64,000 bases of DNA from Streptomyces sp. NBC_00271 (GTDB lineage: Bacteria; Actinomycetota; Actinomycetes; Streptomycetales; Streptomycetaceae), in assembly GCF_036178845.1 (NCBI RefSeq), contig NZ_CP108070.1:11222001-11286000 (forward strand), written 5' to 3'. Under the pieces are notes generated by a model, which did no database searches, was not told the DNA's origin, and saw only the letters and a list, made by a program, of their open reading frames with translations. Each line of letters starts with the position of its first letter. Position 1 is the first letter of the stretch. Below are positions 18,082 through 27,250 of this stretch, in pieces. The position numbers and the translations under genes were made by a program.

Positions 18082-18228
18082 TCGCCGACACAGTGCGTCC
18101 ACCTTCTGCCCCAGCGGCAGGCCGACGTACCGCGTACTGCAGCCGTGGTAGCCGGAAGTCGCTGCGTGGGGACGACGCGCTGAGGGCCGCTCCTGAGCCA
18201 AGGTGAAACCCTGAACGGAGGTTTCACC

Positions 18229-18603
18229 ATGACCGCAACCCAGTGCCTGACGAAGCCCGACGAGAAGACGGCCCTCGAGGAGTGCCGCACGATCCGTGAG
18301 CTTCTGGCCGGAAGCGAACGCAAGAGCCTCGCCCCCGATGAGGCAGGCGCGGTGCGGGCTCACCTGGCGACCTGCCACACATGCCGGGGCGAGTACGACA
18401 GTCTCGTGGCCGTGCCCGCTCACCTCTCTCTTCTGCGTGACGCTCTGGCCTGCGGCAAAGGCCGAAGCACGCGGACGCACGCGGCCACCCGGCCCGATCG
18501 CGGCCACGCGTCGCCCCGTCACCGCAGGCCACACCGAGCGAACCTGACCATGCAGCTCACGCTGTCCCAATGGGTCAGCAGGACCACGTCGTACATCCGG
18601 TGA
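18229..18603 (+). CDS. Small zinc-finger (zf-HC2, anti-sigma-like) protein, possibly truncated
   Basis: ATG 18229 has a clear GGAGG. Residues about 17-70 look like the zinc-binding anti-sigma domain: ECRTIRELLAGSERKSLAPD, EAGAVRAHLATCHTCRGEYD (HxxxCxxC signature) and LLRDAL. The remaining about 50 residues are a basic, low-complexity tail (RGHASPRHRRPHRANL) and look frame-scrambled. There is no membrane segment and no sigma gene next to it. It may be the surviving N-terminal half of an anti-sigma factor whose sigma gene and membrane domain were lost. Confidence 0.55.
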   Translation: MTATQCLTKPDEKTALEECRTIRELLAGSERKSLAPDEAGAVRAHLATCHTCRGEYDSLVAVPAHLSLLRDALACGKGRSTRTHAATRPDRGHASPRHRRPHRANLTMQLTLSQWVSRTTSYIR

Positions 18604-19241
18604 GCAGACCTCGCGGAAGCGACGACGTGCCTGGGGCGGAACGGCAAGGGGACCCTTCTGCGGCGTCTCACCGGCGACCGGCGAAGAGCACTCGTACGGT
18701 TGATGCGGAGACGGACGGCGGAGGGGTCCACCGCCCCGCGATCGTTGGAGTTGGACGACACAGGGTGCATTCCGAAGCTGCTAGCGTGCCACGGAACGGC
18801 AGCCCGGACTCCCACCGTTCCGAGCTGCGGAACGCCTCGTTCGGCGGTGGTCGGACCGACAGCCGAGAGAGGGGTGCCGGCCCCAGACCTCCGGCCGGCC
18901 GATCGTCCCCGGCTCGGTACTCCTTGCGCAGGCGCGGCATCGACGTCATGCCAGACGCCTGTCTTTCCAGGAGGACCAGTTCCGGCGCGGTAGAGAACGA
19001 GGGCTTCGCTCGTCACGCAGCGCCCGGCCACCGCGCGGCCCTGTGCCGCGGGCCGTACGGATACGGTGCCCACGGGCACGTCGAAGTCCGGGAGCCCGGA
19101 GTCCGCGAGGACACGTCGGCACGCCACAGCTGGGGGTCCGAGCGCCGGCCGGATCATGCTCGAGAACTTCCTCGTCAACTCCTGGGCCGGTGGCGGTGGC
19201 ACGCTGCTGGCTCGGAGCTGGCTCGGAAGGCCAGGTCAGGA
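18604..19241. other. Intergenic stretch without a recognisable gene
   Basis: About 640 bp between the zinc-finger gene and the convergent DUF4037 gene. Long open frames exist on both strands because of the high GC content, but none shows a domain, a reliable start or biased codon use. No repeat or strong hairpin was noticed. Confidence 0.5.
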
Positions 19242-20354
19242 TCACTCTGACCTGGATTTTCGTACGGCGTGGCCTGCCGCGCGGGTCAGTTTCGGGCGGC
19301 TCAGGACGTCGGTGTTGTCGAGGAACTGGTCCACGGAGCCGACGGGCAGCAGATCGCGAAGCTTCGGGTCCGTGATGCGGGCCGTGAGGGCCTTGGAGAA
19401 ACGGTCGGCGCGCAGGACCTGGAAGGGGCGGGAGTGGTAGGGGCGAGTGGAGGGGTCGACGCGGTCGGTCAGGCCCAGTTGGTTGTGCAGGCCCGCGACC
19501 GTCTCGTAGGCGTGCGCCAGATGCTGCTCGCGGTCGCGCCAGTCGGTGGCGGCGAGGGCGGCGGTGAGGTCGGGGGTGAGGCGAGGGCCCATGGGGGTGC
19601 GAGCGAACGCGCTGCCGAGCCACTTGCTGTAGGGCGGATAGCGGCGGTCCATCAGGAGGCACAGACGCATCAGGTCGCGCACGAGGCGGCCGGCGACCAC
19701 GGCGGATCCGAGCTCGTCGCCGACCTCGCCGCAGCGGCCGACGAAGGCCTCCTCCTGGGATATGCGTTGCCACTGGCAGGACAGGACATGGAGCCAGAGG
19801 TCGTGCGGGTACCAGCGGAGGGCCGTTCGTAAGGGGGCGAGTTCACCGAGGCCGTCGTGGAAGACGGCTCCGCCGGTGACTTCGGCGAGGAGCTGGGTGG
19901 GGGTGGCGAGCCAGTCCCGCGGGGTGATGCCGGGGGAGGGGTCGAAGCCGAGTGCGTCGGTGAACCACGCTGAGAGGTGGGTGACTTCGACGCGGTGGTG
20001 GACGGGGCCGTCGGTGGCCCGCATGACGCGGATGTCGCGGTCGCCGGTGAGGGCGAAGTGGGTGGGGTAGCCGTGGAAGGTCTTCGGGAGGTGCTCGGCG
20101 AGTACGTGTCTGATGCGTCCCGCGTGCCGGGAGACGTCCTGGCGGCGGAGGAAGAGCTGGAGACGGGGGCCCCATTCGTGGTCGGCGGAGCGCGGGGTGT
20201 CGAAGCCGAGCACCTCTGAGCCGCTGCCCAGGCGTGCTGCGGAGTGAGGGATGGCGGGGGAGGCTTCCTCCAGCAGGGGGCGTACTGCTTCGGTGTAGAA
20301 GCGGCGGGAGAGTTCCAGGCCGGGAATGAAAGCTGGCATATTCGTGACGCTCAT
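19242..20354 (-). CDS. DUF4037 domain protein (nucleotidyltransferase-like)
   Basis: This 370-residue cytoplasmic protein is of the DUF4037 family, which is distantly related to nucleotidyltransferases. The N-terminus FIPGLELSRRFYTEAVRPLL is typical. It is followed by RLGSGSEVLGFDTPRSADHE and WGPRLQLFLRRQDV, where the GSGSE and D-x-E pattern fits the metal-binding site. The C-terminal part includes LMRLCLLMDRRYPPYSKWLG, TDRVDPSTRPYHSRPFQVL and DQFLDNTDVLSRP, all strongly conserved in the family. ATG 20339 (MPAFIPG) is an alternative start. The biological role is not established. Confidence 0.85.
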   Translation of the reverse strand: MSVTNMPAFIPGLELSRRFYTEAVRPLLEEASPAIPHSAARLGSGSEVLGFDTPRSADHEWGPRLQLFLRRQDVSRHAGRIRHVLAEHLPKTFHGYPTHFALTGDRDIRVMRATDGPVHHRVEVTHLSAWFTDALGFDPSPGITPRDWLATPTQLLAEVTGGAVFHDGLGELAPLRTALRWYPHDLWLHVLSCQWQRISQEEAFVGRCGEVGDELGSAVVAGRLVRDLMRLCLLMDRRYPPYSKWLGSAFARTPMGPRLTPDLTAALAATDWRDREQHLAHAYETVAGLHNQLGLTDRVDPSTRPYHSRPFQVLRADRFSKALTARITDPKLRDLLPVGSVDQFLDNTDVLSRPKLTRAAGHAVRKSRSE

Positions 20355-20399
20355 GCCAGCAAGCCGTGCCCATTTTATGGCGGGGCATGCGTGGTGCCT

Positions 20400-20835
20400 T
20401 CACGCCGTCTTCCACTCGTGAGGAAGCCGTGGGCTTGAGGAGTGGCGGGCCGACTCTTGCAAGGCGGCGTCGAGTTCCTCGACGTCACTTCGGGCCGTGC
20501 TCCGGTGCCCGGAGCGCGTGGCTGCCGCTCGGTACCGTATCGGCAGGAAATCGCGTGGCAGGTGCGGCAGGTGGTGGTCCTCGCCCGCCCGCGCGCAACT
20601 GGCCTGCACGCTCGTGGCGGTCGAGAGCCGTCGGCTCGCGTTCTGGTCGAGCGCGTCGCGAACCTCGGGCGACGTGGCATTCTCGAGGGCGTTGTCGAGC
20701 ACGGCCGCGTCCCCAATCGCCTGCGCCGCGCCCTTGGCCTGGAACGGCACCATCGCGTGCGCGCTGTCGCCCAGCAGGGTCACCCGCCCGATGTTCCATC
20801 GCGTTGCGAGGTCCCGCTTGTCGAGCGAACGCCGC
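20400..20835 (-). pseudogene. FAD-dependent monooxygenase, C-terminal remnant
   Basis: The frame contains the conserved end of the FAD-binding domain of aromatic-type monooxygenases: RWNIGRVTLLGDSAHAMVPF (GD motif contacting FAD), QAKGAAQAIGDAAVLDNALE and VRDALDQ. The N-terminal nucleotide-binding part is missing. Downstream pieces (LSTATSVQASCARAGEDHHL) are out of register with an Arg-rich tail. It is a truncated, frameshifted relic. Confidence 0.7.
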
Positions 20836-20978
20836 GGTTCACCGGGGTCGGTGCCGGGAACCGGCTTGTGCCCAACGTGAATTGAACAGGACGACGAGTT
20901 GCCGCAGGCGGGGGGCGGTCCGCGGAGGGCCCGAGTGCTGCCGTCGATCCGACGGCAGCACATGAGCGTGCTCGCGGG

Positions 20979-21659
20979 TCACACCCAGGCGACGAGGTCG
21001 TACCGCTCGTCGTTCGCCGTCTCGTTCCACAGGAGCGTCGTGTGATTCCGTGCAGCGACACACGGCACGGGAACAGTGCGACTGGCGCCGACTCCTCCAG
21101 GGGTGACGGGCCCGGGCCGGACGTTCCAGTGGTCGCCACGCAATGTGAGGGAGACCGCGGACAGGGGCGGCACATCGAAATGCCAGAAGGCTGTCGGTGG
21201 TGCGGACAGAGCATGGACGAGCGCGGCCCGGATGATCGCCGGCTCGGTGATGGCCAGTGCGTCACCCGTGCCAGGCGGCACCCTGCTCAGCCAGCCGGCG
21301 GTTCTGCGACAGAGCTGACGTACCGACTCGCCTCCGTGCGGCGCGGCATCCGGGTCTGTAAGCCAGGCGCCGTACCCGTAGGGGTCGTGCGCGGTGACTT
21401 CGCCGACTGTGCGCCCACGCCACGTGCCGTAGTCGAAGTCGTGCAGCGCGGGTTCGAGCGTGGCGTTCAGGCCGAGAGCGTCGGCGATCTGCCCGCAGCG
21501 GGTCGACGGTGCCCGGATGGCCAGCGAGTACGGAGGGAGTGCGGCTCCGACGGCGCGAGCCTCGCGCAGGCCGTGCTCGCTGAGGAGACCGTCGCCGAAG
21601 ACTGCGTTCCTGCTGGTGTCCCCGGCTGTCGCGCACATGAATGTCAGGCGGACCGACAT
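20979..21659 (-). CDS. Histidine-phosphatase-fold protein lacking the RHG motif
   Basis: The fold of the phosphoglycerate-mutase-like superfamily is recognisable from FGDGLLSEHGLREARAVGAA, IRAPSTRCGQIADALGLNAT and LHDFDYGTWRGRTVGEV. However, the catalytic start normally reading LxRHGE is here LTFMCATAGDTSRN. The second histidine position reads AITEPAIIRAALVHAL, with Glu in place of His. The protein therefore probably cannot form a phosphohistidine. I recall similar RHG-less proteins from other streptomycetes, so this looks like a subgroup feature rather than a fresh mutation. The frame is intact at 226 residues; ATG 21659 is the start. Confidence 0.75.
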   Translation of the reverse strand: MSVRLTFMCATAGDTSRNAVFGDGLLSEHGLREARAVGAALPPYSLAIRAPSTRCGQIADALGLNATLEPALHDFDYGTWRGRTVGEVTAHDPYGYGAWLTDPDAAPHGGESVRQLCRRTAGWLSRVPPGTGDALAITEPAIIRAALVHALSAPPTAFWHFDVPPLSAVSLTLRGDHWNVRPGPVTPGGVGASRTVPVPCVAARNHTTLLWNETANDERYDLVAWV

Positions 21660-21777
21660 CGGCTTACCTCTTTCCTGGCCCGGCGTGACGCCGGATGGTG
21701 TGAGACCTTCGGAAACGGTGGGCGCCGCGGAATCGGCGATGGAGTTTGTGTCCTGGCAGGGGCTTCTACCAAGTCGG

Positions 21778-23013
21778 CTAGTTGATCAGGCGAGCGGGTG
21801 CGGTGGCGGCGTGCAGCATGTACTCCACTGGTCCTCGCCGGCACACCTGCGTCCAGGCGACGGCCAGCAGCATGCTGGCCGCGGCCAAGCAGGCCAGGGT
21901 CGGCAGGGCGGCGGACGTCGGCAGGTCGTCGATGCCCAGGGTCTTGATGGCGATGATGTGGCCGACGTAGGCGGTCAGGGAGACCGAGCCGACCGCGATG
22001 ACGGGCGCGGCAAGCCGCCGTAGGCGGGCCGACCGGTCCGTGGCGAAGAGACAGGCGGCGATGATCACGAGGCCGACGCCGGTGTTACCCAGGATCGACC
22101 ATGTCGTCTGGCTGTGTGGCGCGGCCACCAGCAGCCAGTCCGGGGTACTGGTGGTGGGGTCGCCCACGGCGTCGGACCACCAGGCTGATGCGGCCGACCC
22201 GCCGCCCGTCGTCGCGCTCACGGCTGCCTGCGCGCCGGGGACCAGGTTCAGGGCCAGCCAAGAGCCGCCGTAGCCGAGCAGGGCCAGTCCGCTGCCGACG
22301 AGGGCGACCGTGGCGCGTACGCCGGGCCTGGCGAGGTCGAGTCGGCCCACTGCCATTCCGGCGATGACGAAGGGCAGCCAGGTCAGTACCGGGTATGCGC
22401 CGGTGATGAACAATTCAACGATCCCGTCCGAATCGGTGATCCGGGCCAGCGGGTCGTGGGCGATGACGGCGTCGGCCCAGCTTCCGCCCTCGACCGCGGC
22501 CCGAAGCACATACAGGACTTGGGGCAGTACGAGCGCGGTCGCCGCGGCGATGACGGCCAGGGTGTCGGCTCGCAGCCGGTACAGCGGAAGGGCGAGGAGG
22601 AAGACCATTCCGTAAGCGGCGAGGATCACGTCGACCGAGGTGTCCATGCAGGTCAGGGCATATCCCAGGGCAACCAGGGCCGCGGAGCGGATCAATACCC
22701 TGCCCATGGCCTGCCGTCCGGCTCGCCCCGTCCGTGGCTGTGGCCGACCAGTGAGAAGGACCAGGGTGAACCCGGCAAGCAGGGCGAACAGGGCAGAGGA
22801 CCGGCCGCGTGCCACCTCCATCACCCAGCCCAGCGGGCCGCCCACCGACGGGTCGGGGCCGACGTGGGCCGCGTACATGCCGAACACCGCCAGGCCGCGG
22901 GCCAGGTCGAGTCCGATCAGCCGTCCTGTTGACGCCGTAAGGGAGGGGGCGGGATCTGCCCCCATGGCGGATGCCGCCCCGGACGGTGCGACCTCTGATA
23001 CGGCGTGCAACAT
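21778..23013 (-). CDS. Multi-pass membrane protein, DUF418 / HGSNAT-like acyltransferase
   Basis: This 411-residue integral membrane protein has roughly ten hydrophobic helices. The first conserved motif is RLIGLDLARGLAVFGMYAAH, as in DUF418 and heparan-alpha-glucosaminide N-acetyltransferase-like proteins. Further blocks are WVMEVARGRSSALFALLAGF, AYPVLTWLPFVIAGMAVGRL and, near the end, GSVSLTAYVGHIIAI. These proteins are thought to move acyl groups across the membrane; the substrate is unknown. It is divergent from the response regulator at 23190. The 176-bp gap carries a perfect 16-bp direct repeat, so the two-component system may control it. Confidence 0.8.
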   Translation of the reverse strand: MLHAVSEVAPSGAASAMGADPAPSLTASTGRLIGLDLARGLAVFGMYAAHVGPDPSVGGPLGWVMEVARGRSSALFALLAGFTLVLLTGRPQPRTGRAGRQAMGRVLIRSAALVALGYALTCMDTSVDVILAAYGMVFLLALPLYRLRADTLAVIAAATALVLPQVLYVLRAAVEGGSWADAVIAHDPLARITDSDGIVELFITGAYPVLTWLPFVIAGMAVGRLDLARPGVRATVALVGSGLALLGYGGSWLALNLVPGAQAAVSATTGGGSAASAWWSDAVGDPTTSTPDWLLVAAPHSQTTWSILGNTGVGLVIIAACLFATDRSARLRRLAAPVIAVGSVSLTAYVGHIIAIKTLGIDDLPTSAALPTLACLAAASMLLAVAWTQVCRRGPVEYMLHAATAPARLIN

Positions 23014-23069
23014 GTGATCCAGGGTCCTGGACGGTGTGCGTCACAACCATCCGGCAGGTGTCCGGAACC

Positions 23070-23108
23070 GCCCCCGCCGACTGGCCGACGCAGCCCCCGC
23101 CGACTGGC
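23070..23108. repeat. Direct repeat in a divergent promoter region
   Basis: GCCCCCGCCGACTGGC occurs twice without mismatch, at 23070-23085 and 23093-23108, 23 bp apart. It lies between the membrane acyltransferase gene and the response regulator. Spacing of about two helical turns fits a dimeric activator site. Confidence 0.5.
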
Positions 23109-23189
23109 TGGATTCGATGCTGTGAACCAGCCGGGAGTGTCACGACATGGTACGAATCGGACAGTGGCCCCATGGTGAGTGGAGCACCC

Positions 23190-23855
23190 GTGATCCGAGT
23201 AATGGTGGTCGACGACGAGGCCCTGATTCGCAAGGGTTTTCAGTACATCCTCGACGCGGCGCAGGACATCGAGGTCGCGGCGGCGGTTCCCGGCAGCCAG
23301 GCGCTTCAGGTGGCGCAGGAGATATGTCCTGACGTCGTGCTTCTCGACATCCGGATGCCGGACGTCGACGGCCTCACCGTCCTGGCCGGCCTCCGCCGGT
23401 TGTCCCACCCTCCGGTGGTGGCCATGCTCGCGACAATCGGCATGGACGAACACGTCGCAACCGCACTTCGCTCGGGCGCCGCGGGCTTCCTGCTCAAGGA
23501 CACCGACCCCGAGCAGCTTCCGTCCTTGGTGCGGACCCTGGCCGCCGGCGGCACCGTACTGTCGTCCAAGGTCACCCGGACGGTCGTGGACGTCTGTCCC
23601 AACGTCGGCCCCCAGGAACCCGCTGCCCGCGACCTCGCCCGACTCACTGACCGCGAGCGCGCCGTACTCGTCCTCATCGGCAAGGGGCTGTCCAACAGCG
23701 ACATCGCCACACGCATGCAGCTGAGCACGAGCACGGTCAAGGACGACGTGAGCGCCATCCTCACGGAACTCAAGGTGGGCGGCCACATCCAGGCCTCCCG
23801 GCTCGCCGAATGGGCTTGCCTTCTCAAACCGCCGCGGGACCAGGAGGGGGGATGA
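23190..23855 (+). CDS. NarL/LuxR-family response regulator
   Basis: This receiver-plus-LuxR protein has its receiver starting VIRVMVVDDEALIRKGFQYI, with Asp53 in VVLLDIRMPDVDG, Thr in AMLATIGMDEHVATALRSG and Lys in GFLLKDTDPEQLPSLVRTL. The helix-turn-helix is LTDRERAVLVLIGKGLSNSD, IATRMQLSTSTVKDDVSAIL. GTG 23190 has GGAG six bases upstream and gives the family-typical beginning; ATG 23172 would add six residues. The stop overlaps the start of the kinase gene as ATGA, so the order is regulator then kinase, the reverse of the pair at 16.2-18.1 kb. Confidence 0.85.
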   Translation: MIRVMVVDDEALIRKGFQYILDAAQDIEVAAAVPGSQALQVAQEICPDVVLLDIRMPDVDGLTVLAGLRRLSHPPVVAMLATIGMDEHVATALRSGAAGFLLKDTDPEQLPSLVRTLAAGGTVLSSKVTRTVVDVCPNVGPQEPAARDLARLTDRERAVLVLIGKGLSNSDIATRMQLSTSTVKDDVSAILTELKVGGHIQASRLAEWACLLKPPRDQEGG

Positions 23856-24955
23856 CCCCTCGCCGCCCGTCCCCCCTGCTGTTGGACGCCATCCTCGTCG
23901 GAGCCTCTCTGGTCGATGTCTGGGTCAAGGTCCACATCGACGAGTCGCTGCGCCTGGGATGCGCCCTGGTTGCCGCCTTCTCTCTGCTCTTGCGCCGTCG
24001 CCGGCCGCTGCTTACGTTCCTGCTCACGCTGCCCGCCGTCCTGGTCTCCGACGCGGTCTTCGCCGCGCTGGCCGCGCTGTACACCCTTGCCTCATTCACC
24101 CGACACCGCGCCCTGCTGGCCGTCTGCGTGGCGACATTCACGATCTGCGACATGACCTCATGGCCGTCACTGCACTGGAATTTCGCGGCCACCTCGACCC
24201 TCGTCACTCTGGGCTACACCGCGGCGACGGCGGCCGCTCCTGTCTTCCTGGGGCAACTCGTCCAGACCCGGCGCGATCTGTCGCAGCGGCTTGCCGAGAT
24301 CTCCGAGGCGCGCGACCACAAGCGGCTGCTGACCGCCCAGGCCGTGCTGGCCAGGGAACGTGCGCAGCTCGCCCGGGAGATGCATGACGTGGTCTCCCAT
24401 CAGGTCAGTCTGATCGCGGTGCGGGCCGGAGCCCTTCAGATCGGCGCCCGGGACGCCGAAGTCAAGGAAGCCGCCGCCACGATCCGGCGGCTGAGCGTGC
24501 AGACCCTGGACGAACTACGGCACATGGTCAGCGTCCTGCGTGCCTCCGGGGGCCGCCCCACGGAGCTGACACCGCAGCCGTCCCTGGCCGACCTTGAGCG
24601 GCTGGTCGACAACAGCGGCATCCAGGTCGAGCTGCAGACCGACGTGTCCGACGACCTTCCGCCCACCGTTCAGCGCGCCATCTACCGCACCGTCCAGGAA
24701 GCGCTGACCAACGTACGCAAGCACGCACCCGGGACCAGCGCGACGGTTCGCATCCGCAACGAGGGCGGCGCCATCCGTGCCACGATCACCAATACCCCAC
24801 CGACCCGGCCTCCTCTCCCTCTGCCCAGTGCGCACCACGGTCTGGTCGGACTGGGGCAGCGCGCCGCACTCCTTGGAGGTACCGTCACCTCCGGTCCAAC
24901 GGCCGACGGGGGCTACGAACTGGACCTCGAGCTTCCGGCCGAGGGCGAGTCGTGA
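23852..24955 (+). CDS. Sensor histidine kinase (HisKA_3)
   Basis: The kinase partner of the preceding regulator is 367 residues long. The N-terminal membrane domain has several short helices (GASLVDVWVKV, LGCALVAAFSLLL, LTFLLTLPAVLVSDAVFAAL and AALYTLASFT). A short linker leads to the phosphoacceptor block LAREMHDVVSHQVSLIAVRA, with His178. The ATPase domain has the N-box EALTNVRKHAPG and HHGLVGLGQRAALLGGTV with the C-terminal GYELDLEL. ATG 23852 follows GGAGGGGGG, and ATGA couples it to the regulator. The sensed signal is unknown; the neighbouring membrane acyltransferase is a candidate target. Confidence 0.85.
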   Translation: MTPRRPSPLLLDAILVGASLVDVWVKVHIDESLRLGCALVAAFSLLLRRRRPLLTFLLTLPAVLVSDAVFAALAALYTLASFTRHRALLAVCVATFTICDMTSWPSLHWNFAATSTLVTLGYTAATAAAPVFLGQLVQTRRDLSQRLAEISEARDHKRLLTAQAVLARERAQLAREMHDVVSHQVSLIAVRAGALQIGARDAEVKEAAATIRRLSVQTLDELRHMVSVLRASGGRPTELTPQPSLADLERLVDNSGIQVELQTDVSDDLPPTVQRAIYRTVQEALTNVRKHAPGTSATVRIRNEGGAIRATITNTPPTRPPLPLPSAHHGLVGLGQRAALLGGTVTSGPTADGGYELDLELPAEGES

Positions 24956-25290
24956 CGGACAACTGGTCGCCGCGGCGAGTCCCACGAAGCCGAGGAAGCC
25001 GAGGAAGTGTTCCGTTTTGCGTTCGTAGCCTCGGTGGAGGCGACCGGCAGCTCGCCGGCAAGGAGGCGGTTCGCTCGACTCCCCGCCGGTGGCAGCCCAG
25101 GCGGCCGGAGGGGTCGATCGCGCGGATGCCCACCGAGCCGATCGCACACCGGCATCCGTTCAGCCCTCCACGGCTAGCGAGCGCATCCAGGATCACGCGG
25201 TGGAGCGGCAGTACACGGTCCGCCGGCACGGCCTGAAGCCCGGCCGCAACCGTCGCCAGGTGCAGCCCGACGTGGCCACGGAACCGCCCG
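24956..25290 (-). pseudogene. IS5-like transposase C-terminal remnant
   Basis: On the minus strand, pieces in two frames spell the end of an IS5-type transposase: GIRAIDPSGRLGCH with RGVERT (Glu of the DDE triad region), then in another frame GYERKTEHFLGFLGFVGLAA. The upstream part is not recognisable. It lies directly after the kinase gene, in convergent orientation, and is clearly decayed. Confidence 0.6.
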
Positions 25291-25341
25291 CCTGAGCAGG
25301 TCCCACCGTTCATCGCGTGTGCAGGGTCGGCGAGCGTGGGG

Positions 25342-26562
25342 TCAGAACCAGTGCAGGCAGTGCGGGGAGCGCTCGCCGCGGAAGAGTGCGTCAGCGAGGG
25401 TGGCCGCGCCCGGGCGGTGGGCCCGGATGTGTCCGGCACGCACGAGCGTGCTCGGGACGGTGCCGCCGAGGTAGATCGAGCCCAGGTCGCTCACGTCCAA
25501 TGACAGGTCGGGCCCCCGGTCCGTCGGGACGCAGTCGGCCTTGCTGTCCCGGACGGTCAGCAGGTAGCGGCCGTGCTCGCCCAGGAACGGGTCGTCGACG
25601 TCGAGGACGAGCTCGCCGTCCATGAACCAGCCGCGCGCTGTCAGCGCACGCGGGACGTCCAGCAGCCGTACCCAGAGCCAGTCGGTGTCATGGCTCACCT
25701 GGCCGGCGCGGAAGTCCGCGAGCTGCCAGCGCAGCGGGTGTTCGGGCGGGAAGTGCTTGAACACGACCTGATTGACCAGGTCGTGTCCCAGCACGAACCG
25801 GGCCAGGGCCGCGAAGACGGCGTCGTCGGCGGCGATGGTCTCGTCCACCGTCAAGGTGCTGGGCTCGCCGGTCGAGTAGCTGGCGTACCCGTTCGGGACG
25901 CCGTCGGCGTCCCGGTGGACGGCGACGTAGCGCGGCGCCGAAGCGACCGGGGGCTGCCCCGCGCCCAAGGCCCACCAGCGATGCGGCCGGGACAGCGCGC
26001 CGGGCTGTGCGCGGCGGTAACGGTCGTAGACCTCTTCCAGGATCTCGCCGCACTCGGCACGCCGCAGCACCTCGACCGAGCCGGTCTCTGGGGCCTCGGC
26101 TGTTCCGCGCCCCCGGGGGAGGGCGAGGGCGGCCTGGTGGCGCGGCACCGTCAACCGCTGTGTGTAGGTCGCGGGTCCGTAGCCGAACCTGCGGTAGATC
26201 AGGGCCTCGGAGGCCAGCAGCACGGAGAGGAACTCCCCTCGGGCCCGCAGCTCAGTGAGCTGATGCCGCATCATCGCGCTGAGCACGCCCTGGCGTCGGT
26301 GCGAGGGCAGGACGCCGACGGCGGTCACCCCGGCGGCCGGGACGAGGATCTCACCGGGCAGGGTGAGCTCGAAGGAGTACGCACCGGCGGTGCCGACGGG
26401 CCGCCCGTCCGCCGTCAGGGCGAGCAGGTTGCGGTCCATTTCGAGCGCCGACCACCAGACCCCGCTGCCCTCGGTCGGGGTTTCAGGGAAGCGCCCGAAC
26501 GCGGCATGGAGTGTGTCGACGAAGACGTCGAGGTCCTGGTCGGTCGTGGGACGAATCTCCAT
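25342..26562 (-). CDS. Eis-like GNAT acetyltransferase
   Basis: This 406-residue protein has the three-part architecture of the mycobacterial Eis group: an N-terminal GNAT domain with the acetyl-CoA loop in VTAVGVLPSHRRQGVLSAMM, a second GNAT-like half with YRRAQPGALSRPHRWWALG, and a C-terminal sterol-carrier-like domain (GELVLDVDDPFLGEHGRYLL, LSLDVSDLGSIYLGGTVPS). The terminal HCLHWF with a free C-terminal aromatic residue is typical, since Eis uses its C-terminus in catalysis. Eis proteins acetylate amines, including some aminoglycosides; the role here is unknown. ATG 26562 (MEIRPTTDQD) is preferred over the longer 26595 start. Confidence 0.9.
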   Translation of the reverse strand: MEIRPTTDQDLDVFVDTLHAAFGRFPETPTEGSGVWWSALEMDRNLLALTADGRPVGTAGAYSFELTLPGEILVPAAGVTAVGVLPSHRRQGVLSAMMRHQLTELRARGEFLSVLLASEALIYRRFGYGPATYTQRLTVPRHQAALALPRGRGTAEAPETGSVEVLRRAECGEILEEVYDRYRRAQPGALSRPHRWWALGAGQPPVASAPRYVAVHRDADGVPNGYASYSTGEPSTLTVDETIAADDAVFAALARFVLGHDLVNQVVFKHFPPEHPLRWQLADFRAGQVSHDTDWLWVRLLDVPRALTARGWFMDGELVLDVDDPFLGEHGRYLLTVRDSKADCVPTDRGPDLSLDVSDLGSIYLGGTVPSTLVRAGHIRAHRPGAATLADALFRGERSPHCLHWF

Positions 26563-26889
26563 GGCTGCCGCTGCCTCCCTGGGGTACGGCACCACGACTC
26601 GTGGTGTCCCGCCACAGTGCAGCGTTGACCCGTGGCCAGGTCAAGCGGATTACGGCCGATCACAGCAAGGCTCGGTCCCAGCCCGGCCGCGGGGGGTGAG
26701 TTGCGGTGGTCGGGCTCGGCGAGGTCCAGCCACTGAGGCAGACGCGTCCGATGCGGGGGATGCGACGGGGGCATCGCTGGTTGGCCCGTTTCCGTCGGTT
26801 CGCTCCCGTCTGATCGCAAGGCGCCCCCGCTTGACCCTACTTGCGCGTATCCCCGTGCCCCTTCCGATGCATGGTGGCGACTGACCGGG

Positions 26890-27190
26890 CTTACGTTCAC
26901 CACCTGGCGGGCCGAGCTGAGAGGCAGCGGCCTGGACATCGGCCGCCCGCCCGAACACGACCTGCGCCGCATCATGGACGCCTCCTCTACGTCGCCCGCA
27001 CCGGCCTTCCCCGGCGATACCTGCCCCATGACTTTGCATCGTGAGAGAGCGAGCGGAAGGCCGAAGACCGCGATTGCGAGCCGAGTGACTGCGAGCTGGA
27101 AGCGCAGAGCGAGAAGACCTCCGCGAACGGGCCCGCGGCCGACCGGGGCGTCGGTGCCGGCACGAAAGTCGCGGGCCGCAAGTGCCACAG
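26890..27190 (+). pseudogene. IS5-family transposase N-terminal/central remnant
   Basis: In mixed frames this stretch reads LRRIMDASST alternating with GRLLYVARTGLPRRYLPHDF. That corresponds to the RRIxDGLLYVxRTGIxWRYLPHDF block of one IS5 subgroup. Further on, in another frame, EKTSANGPAADRGVGAGTKV and AGRK correspond to the DSQSVKTSxN...GRKR block around the first catalytic Asp. Frameshifts and missing catalytic residues show decay. It belongs to a different subgroup from the intact element at 6.6 kb. Confidence 0.6.
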
Positions 27191-27250
27191 CATGTGATGT
27201 CCCGCTTCACCCCGAACTGGCGCGACACCTGAACCTCGAAGCCAACAACC

